Shown: positions 33,553-42,306, numbered from the stretch's first letter. The stretch: DNA of 64,000 nt from Nocardia testacea NBRC 100365 (GCF_000308775.1 NZ_BAGJ01000171.1:23079-87078), one strand, 5' to 3'. The notes: a model not told the origin generated them from the letters alone. A program made the numbers and translations.

Positions 33553-36342
33553 GTGACGACGGACGAGTCGGGTATCCGGTCCGGCTCCGGAGACTTTCCG
33601 GAGCCGCCCCCGACCCGTGCCGTCGAATCCGCCCGCACCGGTTCGCCGGACGGGCAGCCGAGTGCGGCCACCCGGCTCGGGGCGGGCCGCGTGCGTGATC
33701 AGGCCACTCCGGACGTAGTCACGGGCCCGGGAACCACCGCCGCAGCGGAAACCACCACCTCCTCGGAAGCCGCCGGCGGCGCGGGCGCTACCGAGCACCC
33801 GGAAACTGTCGCGGGTGCGGCCGAAGACGTGAAAACCGCTGACGAACCGGGGCCCGGCGGCTACCCGGAGACCGAACCGGCTGCGGCCGGCCCGGAAACC
33901 GCCGCCATCGCCGGGACCGCGGTATACGCAGAGACTGCTGCCGGTACAGGGTCGGCCGGCCTCCCGGGCACCGGCGCCGGCGCAGATCCCGCCGCGACCG
34001 GGGCGGGCGGTGGCACGGCGTCCCCGGAAACCGGCGCAGTCGCGGGGACCTCCCTCACCCCGGAAACCGCCGCGGTCGCCGGGACCGCCGCGTACCCGGG
34101 CACCGCGGCGGCCGTGGCGTCCACCGGCACCGGCGACCGGGCGAGTTCGGGGGCCACCGGAGTTTCCGGGCGCGGTAGCGGTTCCCAGCTGCGTACCGGC
34201 CGCAGCACCCGCACCGTGCGTTCCCGGCCCACAGTACGCACCCTGGTCGCCGGTCTGGTCGAGATACCGCCTGTCGAAGCCGCCGACCCGGTCGCCGCGG
34301 TGCTGACCGACCCGGTGGTGGCGGAGGGCAAGCGGTTCTGCTGGCGGTGCGGCAAACCGGTGGGCCGGGCGAGTGCGAGCGGTCCGGCCACCACGCGCGG
34401 CATCTGTCCGAATTGTGGCGCCGCCTTCGATTTCCGTCCGACGCTGGCCCCCGGGGATATGGTGGCGGGGCAGTACGAGGTCCAGGGCTGTCTCGCGCAC
34501 GGCGGGCTGGGCTGGATCTATCTCGCCGTCGACCGCAATGTCAGCGACCGCTGGGTGGTGCTGAAAGGTTTGCTGCACGCCGACGATATCGAGGCGCAGG
34601 CGGTGGCCGTGGCCGAGCGGGAGTTCCTGGCCGAGGTCGCCCATCCGGGCATTGTGAAGATCCACAATTTCGTCGAGCATCTGCCGCCCGGCGGTGAGCC
34701 GATCGGCTTCATCGTGATGGAGTACGTGGGCGGCCGGTCGCTGCGCAGCATGCTCGACGACCACGTCCGGCCCGAGCGGATCCCGGTGGCGCAGGCCATC
34801 GCCTACATCCTGGAGGTACTGCCCGCGCTGGACTATCTGCACGCGACCGGGCTCACCTACAACGACCTCAAACCCGACAACATCATGGTGACCGAGGACC
34901 AGGTCAAACTACTCGACCTGGGTGCTGTCGCACCGATCGATGCCTATGGGAACCTGTACGGCACCCGCGGTTTCCAGGCACCCGAGATCGCCCGCACCGG
35001 GCCGACTGTCGCCTCCGATATCTACACGGTGGGCCGCACATTGGCCGTGCTCACACTCAATATGCCCACCGAACACGGGGCGTATCGCGACGGCCTGCCC
35101 GACCCGGACGACGAACCGATCCTGGCCCGGTACGAATCGTTCCACCGGCTGTTGCTGTGCGCCACCGATACCGACCCGGACCGGCGGTTCCCGTCGGCCG
35201 GGGCCATGGCCGATCAGCTGTCCGGGGTGCTGCGGGAGATCCTGGCCTTCGACACCGGCGTGGAACGGCCCCACCGGTCCACGGTTTTCGGTAAACAGCG
35301 CAGCGCGTTCGGCACCGAGGAACTGATCGGCCAGACCGACGCCTACGCCGACGGTATCGCGCGCGACACCCTGCTCTCCGCCGCCGATATCGCCGCCGCG
35401 CTGCCGATCCCGCTGCTGCCCCGCACCGACCCGGCCGCCGCCCGGCTCACCGACACCCTGCAATCCGATCCGGACCAGGCACTGGCCGCGTTGTACGAGG
35501 CCCGCGAGCAACTCGCCGCGGACCCGGCCGCGGCGCCGGAGAGCCTCGAACGCGAACTGCGTTTGGCCGAGGCCCGCATCCTGCTGGATCTGGATCGCGT
35601 CGCCGAGGCCACCGATCTACTCGACGCCATACCCGGGTCGGGCCGGCGGGATTGGCGGATCGACTGGTACACGGGTATGGCCGGATTACGCGAGAAGGAT
35701 TACGAGAAGGCATATTCGGCGTTCGACGCGGTATTGCGCGTACTGCCGGGCGAACTGGCGCCGAAACTGGCCCTCGCCGCCACCGCCGAACTCGTGCTCC
35801 AGCACTGGGCACCGGACGAGACCCGGGCCTGGCGCGACTACGCCGAGAATTTCTACGCCACCACCTGGCGCACCGATCACGGGCTGGTGAGCGCTGCCTT
35901 CGGTTCGGCGCGCCTGCTCACCGCCGCCGGCCGCCACCGGGAGGCCGTCGCGGCACTGGACGAGGTGCCGGGTTCGTCCCGCTATTTCACCACCGCCCGG
36001 ATGACCGTGGTCCTGCTGCTGCTCACCAGCGCGCCGGTGGCCGAACTGCCGGAGGACACCCTGCGCGAGGCGGCGGCCCGGGTGGACGCCCTGCCGCCCG
36101 ACGAACGCCGGGCGGTCCAACTGCGGGTGATGGTGCTGGGCAGCGCACTGGCCTGGTTGCAGGCCGGTAATACGCCGCGGCGGCCCCGACCGCCGCTCAT
36201 GGGCGTGGCGTTCACCGAACACGCCTTGCGCGACGGCACCGAATCCGGGCTGCGCACCCTCGCCCGCTTCGCGCCCGGGCGACGACACCGCTACGCGCTG
36301 GTGGATCTGGCCAATTACATCCGGCCCAACACCTGGTTCTGA
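33553..36342 (+). CDS. pknG: Serine/threonine protein kinase PknG
   Basis: A 929-residue soluble kinase that controls 2-oxoglutarate metabolism through GarA. The order is an N-terminal tail, the LVEIP element (about residue 237), a rubredoxin-like domain (FCWRCGKPVG and ICPNCGAAF, about 260-292), the kinase domain (AHGGLGWIYLA, VVLKGLL, YNDLKPDN, LLDLGAV, about 305-570) and a TPR-type C-terminus. As in other PknG proteins, YND replaces HRD and DLG replaces DFG. The protein is about 180 residues longer than the 750-residue M. tuberculosis protein. The excess is mostly an Ala/Gly/Thr/Glu-rich tail with repeats such as ETAAVAGTAAYPGTAA (residues 95-200). GTG 33553 is the start. Confidence 0.92.
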   Translation: MTTDESGIRSGSGDFPEPPPTRAVESARTGSPDGQPSAATRLGAGRVRDQATPDVVTGPGTTAAAETTTSSEAAGGAGATEHPETVAGAAEDVKTADEPGPGGYPETEPAAAGPETAAIAGTAVYAETAAGTGSAGLPGTGAGADPAATGAGGGTASPETGAVAGTSLTPETAAVAGTAAYPGTAAAVASTGTGDRASSGATGVSGRGSGSQLRTGRSTRTVRSRPTVRTLVAGLVEIPPVEAADPVAAVLTDPVVAEGKRFCWRCGKPVGRASASGPATTRGICPNCGAAFDFRPTLAPGDMVAGQYEVQGCLAHGGLGWIYLAVDRNVSDRWVVLKGLLHADDIEAQAVAVAEREFLAEVAHPGIVKIHNFVEHLPPGGEPIGFIVMEYVGGRSLRSMLDDHVRPERIPVAQAIAYILEVLPALDYLHATGLTYNDLKPDNIMVTEDQVKLLDLGAVAPIDAYGNLYGTRGFQAPEIARTGPTVASDIYTVGRTLAVLTLNMPTEHGAYRDGLPDPDDEPILARYESFHRLLLCATDTDPDRRFPSAGAMADQLSGVLREILAFDTGVERPHRSTVFGKQRSAFGTEELIGQTDAYADGIARDTLLSAADIAAALPIPLLPRTDPAAARLTDTLQSDPDQALAALYEAREQLAADPAAAPESLERELRLAEARILLDLDRVAEATDLLDAIPGSGRRDWRIDWYTGMAGLREKDYEKAYSAFDAVLRVLPGELAPKLALAATAELVLQHWAPDETRAWRDYAENFYATTWRTDHGLVSAAFGSARLLTAAGRHREAVAALDEVPGSSRYFTTARMTVVLLLLTSAPVAELPEDTLREAAARVDALPPDERRAVQLRVMVLGSALAWLQAGNTPRRPRPPLMGVAFTEHALRDGTESGLRTLARFAPGRRHRYALVDLANYIRPNTWF

Positions 36343-36391
36343 CCGCGGAGGACTGCGCGCTCAGTGATTCGAGCGCCTTCCTTCCCCCTCC

Positions 36392-36673
36392 TCATCGTGG
36401 TGACGCATTCACGATCCCTTCGATCAAGAAGGCGTCGAGTTCGGCATCGGAAAGTTCACCCGTATGATCCGTCCACCAACCTCCGATGCACTGAACAGCT
36501 TCGTGGGGTAAGGCGAATGCATTCTGCATCAGCTCCATCAGATCGGGTGTCGATACGTCCGAGTAGAGCCGGATGATCTCTCGAAGGATCCGTGAGGGGG
36601 ATCGTCCCTCTCGGTGCCTCCGGATTACCAGCGCAATTGTCTCTTCGTCGAATGTCGGCCCGTGATCGTTCAT
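36392..36673 (-). CDS. Candidate immunity protein of a toxin cassette
   Basis: A 93-residue acidic protein, MNDHGPTFDEETIALVIRRH at the start, mostly helical, without a signal peptide. Its ATG overlaps the stop of the preceding toxin-like gene as ATGA, the same arrangement as at 982-985. GC content and codon use are visibly lower than in the flanking pknG gene, which suggests transfer. I do not recognise the family. The immunity role is inferred from coupling, size and acidity. Confidence 0.5.
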   Translation of the reverse strand: MNDHGPTFDEETIALVIRRHREGRSPSRILREIIRLYSDVSTPDLMELMQNAFALPHEAVQCIGGWWTDHTGELSDAELDAFLIEGIVNASPR

Positions 36674-37323
36674 CGAGTGAACGCCACCTTCACGCTCGTG
36701 TATCTTCCGGGATCGCCTTGGGAGTTCACAATTCTCAACATCTGAAACCCCGCCTTCTCGGCTTGTTCTCCAGTCCATGTCCTCGCCGCTGCGTCCTCTA
36801 GTGACAATCCTCGAGCAGTGAGTTCGTTGACGTGGGCGAGGTTCGTTCCGTACTGCCAATTCGACACCAACGATGTGAATTCGCTGTCGAAGAACCTCAC
36901 AATGGCTTGGAAATGTTCAGCGCCCCTCAACAGGGTCGAACGCTGCCCGTCTTCCAGTTGGGTTCGGAGGTCCATGGAAAGCTCGCCGTGTCGACTGACG
37001 GTGCCGTGAGCAACGAACCGTGGACTCGCTGTGTCCTGTATGTAGTACCGCTCACCCGGTATGGATCGATCGATCAGGCGCGGCGGTGGAGGGACGTCTT
37101 CGAGAGACGACGCTCCCATATGTTCCGGCGTTCTCAGTCTCTCATCTGCGTTCGCAATGCCTTGGCTGCCGAGTCGTTCGGCGTCCAACTTCGCCTCGAC
37201 ATCCCGCTCCACAAAGCGAACCGCGTCTCTGCCGGTTTTTCGCCAGGCCTCCGTTTCTGCGCTGGTCAGGCTTTTCATTTTGTCCCTGATCCAGGCAATG
37301 AGCCCGGTCGTGCCGCTGCTCAC
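36670..37323 (-). CDS. Polymorphic toxin-like protein with TWTG module
   Basis: A 217-residue protein, not fully recognised. Residues 1-60 are helical and charged. A middle region has RYYIQDTASPRFVAHGTV. The C-terminal module has HFQAIVRFFDSEFTSLVSNW, QYGTNL, AARTWTGEQAEKAGF and a final RYTSVKVAF. A similar ending (TWTG followed by a GF and Y-x-x-V-x-V-x-F pattern) recurs at the C-termini of actinobacterial secreted toxins; its activity is unknown to me. GTG 37323 overlaps the preceding stop as GTGA, and a small candidate immunity gene follows. Codon use is less GC-rich than in the neighbours. Confidence 0.55.
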   Translation of the reverse strand: MSSGTTGLIAWIRDKMKSLTSAETEAWRKTGRDAVRFVERDVEAKLDAERLGSQGIANADERLRTPEHMGASSLEDVPPPPRLIDRSIPGERYYIQDTASPRFVAHGTVSRHGELSMDLRTQLEDGQRSTLLRGAEHFQAIVRFFDSEFTSLVSNWQYGTNLAHVNELTARGLSLEDAAARTWTGEQAEKAGFQMLRIVNSQGDPGRYTSVKVAFTR

Positions 37324-37550
37324 CCGAGCCGCACCCGGTTGGCCGGTGCGGACTCCGCGGCGAGGTTCGCGATATCGTCGAACGCCATCGGCAGCGCGCA
37401 GGTGCGGGCGCGCACGGCCTCCGGGGAAATGATGGGCCCGGAGCGACCGCGACAGCCCGCCGGCCCCCGCGGGTCCTGTACCGGCGCCAAGGCGGTCGGG
37501 ATCCCGGCAGACAGGTCAGGACCCGGAGTCGAGCGCAGCACAGGGCACAT
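37320..37550 (-). CDS. Small hypothetical protein, first gene of toxin cassette
   Basis: A 76-residue frame from ATG 37550, with GAGGAG ten bases upstream. The stop overlaps the start of the toxin-like gene. The N-terminal half is proline/glycine-rich and the end is helical (MAFDDIANLAAESAPANRVR). It might be a targeting or secretion partner, or the two frames could be pieces of one gene joined by a frameshift. I do not recognise it. The frame is open to 37625, so a longer start is possible. Confidence 0.35.
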   Translation of the reverse strand: MCPVLRSTPGPDLSAGIPTALAPVQDPRGPAGCRGRSGPIISPEAVRARTCALPMAFDDIANLAAESAPANRVRLG

Positions 37551-37732
37551 CGACTCACGACTCCTCGACTGTCCGATAACACGCGGGAAAAGGTGTGGCC
37601 CAGCATGTTTTCCCAGGGACGCCACCCGGCGTCATCAGAATACGCTGTGGCCCGACGGCCTCTGGAGTCGGTGATCGCGGCACCCGGTGCGACCGAGGGC
37701 GGGCCGAGCGCAACCCGGCCCGCCCTCGTTGT

Positions 37733-38833
37733 TCAGTCCGCCCAGACGGTTTCGATCGGGGCCGCCTCGGTGGGCGGCGGAGTGGGCACACCGTTGGGAG
37801 TGCGGGAGAACCGGGGCGCCGGGGCGTGCTGGGTGACATTGTCGAGTTCGATCAGCGAACCGCGCGCGGCGATATGTTCGTTCTCGCTCGCCTCGTCGAA
37901 GGTGAGCACCGGGCTCACGCACGCGTCGGTGCCGGTGAAGATCGCGGCCCATTCGTCGCGGGTCTTGCTGCGGAACTTCTCGGTGAACAGCTTCTTCAGC
38001 GTGTCCTGCCCGGCCGGGTCCATCTGGAACGGCAGGCCTTCGGGATCGATCTCGAGACCGGCCAGCAGCTGGGCGTAGAACTGGGGCTCGATCGCGCCGA
38101 CGGCCATGTACTTGCCGTCGGAGGTCTCGTAGGTGTCGTAGAACGACATACCGGTATCGAGCAGGTTCGTGCCCCGTTCGGAGGACCAGGCGCCGGTACC
38201 GCGGAAGGCCCAGATCATATTCGACAGCGCCAGCGTGCCGTCGACCATCGCCGCATCGATGACCTGGCCCTTACCGGAGTTCTGGCGTTCCACCAGGGCG
38301 GCCAGGATACCGAACACCAGGAACATGGAGCCGCCGCCGAAATCGCCGACCATGTTCAGCGGCGGCACCGGCCGTTCGCCTTTGCGGCCGATGGCGTGCA
38401 GCACGCCGGTGAGGCTGATGTAGTTGATGTCGTGCCCGGCCCGGTCCGCCAGCGGACCGTCCTGACCCCAGCCGGTCATCCGGCCGTAGACCAGCCGGGG
38501 GTTGCGTCCGAGCAGGTCGTCGGGTCCCAGTCCCATCCGTTCGGTGACGCCGGGCCGGAATCCTTCGATGAAGACGTCGGCCTTGTCCACCAGCCCGAGA
38601 ACCTTCTCGATATCCGCGGGGTCCTTCAGGTTGGCCTCCACGACCGTGCGGCCCCGCAGCTGCGGCCGGTCGGCCCCACCGGGCAGCTGACCGGCGCGCT
38701 GGACCCGCACCACATCGGCGCCGAGATCGGCCAGCAGCAACGCGGCATGCGGCCCGGGCCCGATCCCGGCCAGTTCGATCACGCGAATGCCCGCGAGCGG
38801 GCCCTGCTTGGTGGCGGTGGATGGTGTACTCAC
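37733..38833 (-). CDS. CoA-transferase family III, alpha-methylacyl-CoA racemase-like
   Basis: A 366-residue family III CoA-transferase (CaiB/BaiF) protein. It starts with IRVIELAGIGPGPHAALLLA and LGADVVRV. It contains VFIEGFRPGVTERMGLGPDD and NPRLVYGRMTGWGQDGPLA, then GHDINYISLTGVLHAIGRKG with the His/Asp pair typical of alpha-methylacyl-CoA racemases. That enzyme interconverts the 2R and 2S methyl-branched acyl-CoAs in sterol and branched-lipid breakdown. GTG 38833 is the start. The gene stands alone between toxin-like genes and ogt. Confidence 0.85.
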   Translation of the reverse strand: MSTPSTATKQGPLAGIRVIELAGIGPGPHAALLLADLGADVVRVQRAGQLPGGADRPQLRGRTVVEANLKDPADIEKVLGLVDKADVFIEGFRPGVTERMGLGPDDLLGRNPRLVYGRMTGWGQDGPLADRAGHDINYISLTGVLHAIGRKGERPVPPLNMVGDFGGGSMFLVFGILAALVERQNSGKGQVIDAAMVDGTLALSNMIWAFRGTGAWSSERGTNLLDTGMSFYDTYETSDGKYMAVGAIEPQFYAQLLAGLEIDPEGLPFQMDPAGQDTLKKLFTEKFRSKTRDEWAAIFTGTDACVSPVLTFDEASENEHIAARGSLIELDNVTQHAPAPRFSRTPNGVPTPPPTEAAPIETVWAD

Positions 38834-38974
38834 GCCCTACCTCGGTTCGTCGTCGATCCAGTGTCTACCCCACGGGGCATATTGACAGTATGACAACAGC
38901 GGCCCGGAGTCACGGGTCCGGTGCGGTCCGCCCCGGGAGCGGGGATTGTCGGTGGGCACGCGCAAACTGTCGGT

Positions 38975-39523
38975 ATGCCGGACAGTGCGGTCGCGCCCCT
39001 GGAAGCGACGGATTTCGACACCGCGATCGGCCGCTGTGCCATCGCCTGGCGGGCGGACGCCGTAGCCCGCTTCTCCCTTCCCGGCTACGCACCCGGCACC
39101 GGATTCCGCGGTCGCGGTGAGGCCCGGTCCGTCCCCGAGCCCGGCACGGGCCCGCGCGCCGAGGCGCTCGCCCGTATCCGTGCCCACCTCGACGGCGACC
39201 TCGACGACCTGCGCTGGATACCGCTCGACCTCACCGGTCCGCCGGAGTTCCACCGCGCGGTGTACGCGGTCACCCGCGCCATCGACCCCGGGCAGACGCT
39301 CAGCTACGGCGAGGTCGCCCGCCGCTGCGGCGCGGCCGGGGCCGCGCAGGCGGTGGGCCAGGCGCTCGGCAGCAACCCGATTCCGCTCATCGTGCCCTGC
39401 CACCGCGTCCTGGCCGCCGACCATTCCCTGCACGGTTTCTCGGCGCCGGGCGGTATCGATACGAAATCGAAACTGCTGGCGATCGAACGCACCCCAGGCT
39501 TCGGCGAACCGACCCTGTTCTGA
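38975..39523 (+). CDS. ogt: Methylated-DNA-protein cysteine methyltransferase
   Basis: A 182-residue suicide repair protein that moves a methyl group from O6-methylguanine to its own cysteine. The active site IVPCHRVLA is near residue 140. The DNA-binding helix is in LSYGEVARRCGAAGAAQAVG, with LGSNPIPL next to it, then GIDTKSKLLAIE. The N-terminal domain is of Ogt type, without the Ada zinc site. ATG 38975 has no ribosome site; a CAAACT box eight bases upstream suggests a leaderless message. Confidence 0.88.
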   Translation: MPDSAVAPLEATDFDTAIGRCAIAWRADAVARFSLPGYAPGTGFRGRGEARSVPEPGTGPRAEALARIRAHLDGDLDDLRWIPLDLTGPPEFHRAVYAVTRAIDPGQTLSYGEVARRCGAAGAAQAVGQALGSNPIPLIVPCHRVLAADHSLHGFSAPGGIDTKSKLLAIERTPGFGEPTLF

Positions 39524-39635
39524 TCGGGGTCTGGCCGGGGCGCGACCGGGCGCGCTGTTTCAGAACATCGACGTGGTCCCACCCCGACAGGCGGGGTGAT
39601 CGCTGCAAGCGGCGTGAGCCCCGGCAGCTTCTCCA

Positions 39636-40580
39636 TTACTGCGCGGTACTCGCGGTGGGAGCGTGGAATGTGCGTATCTCGGGCAGTAGTCGCCCGGCCT
39701 CGTCGGTCGTCTGCTCCAGGGCGAGGGCCGCGATATCGGTGCCCGGGAGAACTTCCGGTTTGGCGATCCCGGTCGGCACATGGATATCGCTGACCACACC
39801 TCCCTCTCCGTGCATATAGGTGGCGAACTCCTGCGCACCCGAAGCACCGGGCCTGCTGCTGTTGCACGACAGCAGCACCATCGGCCGCTGCGGTCCGTCC
39901 GTGATCGCACGGTGAAGATCTGGATGGCTTCGAACAAGGCGTCCGAATGTCTCCCCGTCCACCACCAACTTCTTCCACACCGGGTTCTCGGCAGTACCCA
40001 CATTGGCATCAACGCTGTAGCCGTGCAGACTCGCATGGGCATCGATGAAGATGGGCGGAGTACCGTTGCGCCGCACCGCCTTCCCCCAGGCCGCCTCTCG
40101 GGAGTGGCCCCATTCCCAGATCGATCGGGAACCGCGTATCGGTAGCTCCCGGCGCACGGCCGGTGAGTATTCCGTATCGGCCAAACGGTCCGACTGTGCC
40201 CACCTGCGCATGTAGGCGCTCTCGGCGGCGTCATCGATACCGGGCTGCGTGCTCAGCACTCGTAGCCCGAGGATATTTCCCTCCGAGTCGTACATGGTGG
40301 TGGTGCGCGCCGCATCCGCACCGAAGGTGAGTTCGTCGCCGTCATCGGTCCATCCCCGCAAGGTCGCCGCGGCATCGACCGGGGATCTCTCCTCACCTCG
40401 GCCGACAGCGGCGACGGCTCGTGCGCCGTCCACATCACTACCTGTTTCATGCTTGATGGCCCCGCGCAGGCTTTCCGCCGCTCCGGTGAGGTTGCCATTC
40501 GCGCCCGACTTGATGCCCTCAACGGGTTTCTGAATCGCCCTGACGGCTGCGAGCATCAACTCCTGCAGTCGTCGGCTCAT
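39636..40580 (-). CDS. Putative caspase-like (clan CD) cysteine peptidase effector
   Basis: A 314-residue protein with an N-terminal helical region and a C-terminal domain that has a plausible His-Cys dyad. PIFIDAHASLHGYSVDA carries the histidine (about residue 180), and PMVLLSCNSSRPGA the cysteine (about 237), each after a hydrophobic strand, as in caspase/C80-like enzymes. WGHSREAAWGKAV lies between the domains. Lower GC than the neighbours suggests acquisition. No signal peptide; start ATG 40580 has no clear ribosome site. It may be a secreted toxin or a self-processing domain. No immunity gene is evident. Confidence 0.45.
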   Translation of the reverse strand: MSRRLQELMLAAVRAIQKPVEGIKSGANGNLTGAAESLRGAIKHETGSDVDGARAVAAVGRGEERSPVDAAATLRGWTDDGDELTFGADAARTTTMYDSEGNILGLRVLSTQPGIDDAAESAYMRRWAQSDRLADTEYSPAVRRELPIRGSRSIWEWGHSREAAWGKAVRRNGTPPIFIDAHASLHGYSVDANVGTAENPVWKKLVVDGETFGRLVRSHPDLHRAITDGPQRPMVLLSCNSSRPGASGAQEFATYMHGEGGVVSDIHVPTGIAKPEVLPGTDIAALALEQTTDEAGRLLPEIRTFHAPTASTAQ

Positions 40581-40710
40581 ATCACAAAGTTTGCTCTAGA
40601 CCTTTCCACCGTCCAACCCCGGAGGGCCGGCGGGCTATCGGGCCCTGACCTGCGGTTCGGTCAGGGCCAACGAGATCGCTCGTGCCATCTTCTCGTTCCG
40701 GGCCGCCTGG

Positions 40711-41187
40711 TCAGAGCCGGGTGTCTTCGCGGAGCGCGTCCTCGACGTGCGGGCGCTCGTCGCCGAGTTGCGGGCCGGGGGCGGCAACTTCCGGACGATT
40801 CCGGCCGAGGACCTCCACATAGTGGACATTGGTCATGAGGCCGAGGACGTTGCCGAACGGGTCCAGCACGGAGCCGGTGACGAAACCCGGTCCGCGAGTG
40901 GTGATCGGCTCGTATTCGGTGGCGCCGAGTTCCAGCAGCCGCGCGTAGGTGGCCGCCAGGTCGTCCACGTGCCAGTACAGAATCGCGCCGCCCGGTCCCG
41001 GTTCGGCGCGCCGCGGCCGGTATGCGCCGTCGATGAGGCCGAACTCGTGCTCGTAATCGCCCACCCGGAACTCGAAGTATCCGGGCACCGCGAAATAGGG
41101 CGGCGCCCCGAGGAACTCGGTGTACCAGTCCCGGGCCGCCGCCAGATCGTCGGCGTAGAAGTTCACGGTGGTCATTCCGCGCAGCAT
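40711..41187 (-). CDS. VOC family (glyoxalase/dioxygenase fold) protein
   Basis: A 158-residue protein with the beta-alpha-beta-beta-beta fold of the vicinal oxygen chelate family: VNFYADDLAAARDWYTEFLG, YFEFRVGDYEHEFGLID, ILYWHVDDLAATYARLLELG and VLDPFGNVLGLM. Metal ligands are probably present, but the reaction is unknown. Divergent from the WYL regulator gene, with a 23-base palindrome (41239-41261) in the 94-base spacer, so it is probably controlled by that regulator. Confidence 0.82.
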   Translation of the reverse strand: MLRGMTTVNFYADDLAAARDWYTEFLGAPPYFAVPGYFEFRVGDYEHEFGLIDGAYRPRRAEPGPGGAILYWHVDDLAATYARLLELGATEYEPITTRGPGFVTGSVLDPFGNVLGLMTNVHYVEVLGRNRPEVAAPGPQLGDERPHVEDALREDTRL

Positions 41188-41238
41188 GGTCGTTCTCCTC
41201 GGTCGTGGTTCGAGCTGGTGAAACCATCGTGACGCGCA

Positions 41239-41261
41239 AAGTACTCAACTCCTGAGCACTT
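41239..41261. promoter_or_regulatory. 23-bp palindromic operator, copy 1 (WYL regulator)
   Basis: Arms AAGTACTCAAC and CCTGAGCACTT around a central T. The same arrangement, with arms AAGTGCTCACC and GGTGCGCACTT, recurs at 42231-42253. The site sits between the VOC gene and the WYL-regulator gene. Confidence 0.65.
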
Positions 41262-41281
41262 TCCGGGGCAGAATCGCGACC

Positions 41282-42232
41282 ATGCGAGCTGATCGATTGG
41301 TGGCCACCCTGCTGCTCATGCAGATGCGGGGCCGGGTCACCGCCGCCGAGATCGCGGCCGAACTGGAGGTGTCGGTGGCGACCGCGCGCCGCGATCTGGA
41401 GGCGCTCTCCGCCGCCGGGGTCCCGGTGTATCCGCAACCCGGCCGGGGCGGCGGCTGGCAGCTGGTCGGCGGCGCACGCACCGATCTGAGCGGCTTGACC
41501 GCCGGAGAGGCGCGGGCGTTGTTCCTGCTCACCGGCCCGTCGGCGGGATCGGTACCGGAAGCGCGCTCGGCACTGCGCAAACTGTTGCGCGCCCTCCCGG
41601 CGACATTTCGGGGCGAGGCCGAGGCCGCCGCGGACGCGGTGGTGATCGATCCGGCCGGCTGGGGCCGCACCGAACGCGAACTTCCCGAGACGGTGCGAGT
41701 GCTGCAGCGGGCGGTGGTACAGCGCCGCCGGGTCGCATTGCGGTACCGGGGCCGCGCCGGTATCACCGATCGGGTGGTCGATCCGTGGGGCCTGGTCGAC
41801 AAGGACGCCGTCTGGTATCTGCTGGCCGGAACCGAGCACGGTCGCCGAACATTCCGGGTGGACCGGATCTCGAGTGCCGAACCCACCGACCAGGAAGCGT
41901 ACCGGCCCGCCGACCTCGACCTACCGGCCGTCTGGGCCGAGGTCGTCGAACAGATGGAGCAGCGCCGGGCGACCACGTCGGCCACCGTTCTCGTGGGTGA
42001 ACAGCTGCTGCCGGTACTGCGTGATCGGCACGGCAGGCACTGCGAGGTCGCCGGGCCCGCATCCGACGGCCGTGTCCGGATCCGGTTCACCGCGCACACG
42101 CCGCGGGCGATCGCCGAACAACTCGCGGGCTGGGGCGCGACCGTGGAAGTCGTGGAACCGGACTCGGTGCGCCGCGAGCTCGCCGCGCTCGGCGCGGAGT
42201 TGGTCGAACGCTACGGCGCCATCGAAGATTAA
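41282..42232 (+). CDS. WYL-domain transcriptional regulator (YafY/DeoR-type HTH)
   Basis: A 316-residue regulator. The N-terminal helix-turn-helix (residues 1-55) is MRADRLVATLLLMQMRGRVT, then AAELEVSVATARRDLEALSA. The WYL domain (about 130-220) has RVALRYRG, VVDPWGLVDKDAVWYLLAGT and FRVDRISSAEPT, and a WCX-type C-terminal region follows. Such proteins sense ligands through the WYL fold. Matching 23-base palindromes lie immediately before this gene and at its very end, so autoregulation and control of both flanking genes is likely. Confidence 0.86.
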   Translation: MRADRLVATLLLMQMRGRVTAAEIAAELEVSVATARRDLEALSAAGVPVYPQPGRGGGWQLVGGARTDLSGLTAGEARALFLLTGPSAGSVPEARSALRKLLRALPATFRGEAEAAADAVVIDPAGWGRTERELPETVRVLQRAVVQRRRVALRYRGRAGITDRVVDPWGLVDKDAVWYLLAGTEHGRRTFRVDRISSAEPTDQEAYRPADLDLPAVWAEVVEQMEQRRATTSATVLVGEQLLPVLRDRHGRHCEVAGPASDGRVRIRFTAHTPRAIAEQLAGWGATVEVVEPDSVRRELAALGAELVERYGAIED

Positions 42233-42253
42233 GTGCTCACCAGGTGCGCACTT
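42231..42253. promoter_or_regulatory. 23-bp palindromic operator, copy 2 (WYL regulator)
   Basis: Same arm length, spacing and consensus as the site at 41239-41261 (AAGTRCTCAMC, one base, then the mirror arm). It begins at the last bases of the regulator gene and lies about 55 bases before the YdeI-like gene, the likely controlled promoter. Confidence 0.62.
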
Positions 42254-42306
42254 ATCGGTGGATGATCGGAACAGATCAGCACCCGCCGACCGGAAGAGGT
42301 CCGTAT

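Noticed and set aside
33840..34130. CRISPR-like or tandem DNA repeat
   Set aside because: The periodicity comes from degenerate Ala/Thr/Gly/Glu codon repeats inside the pknG reading frame. There are no identical repeats with unique spacers.
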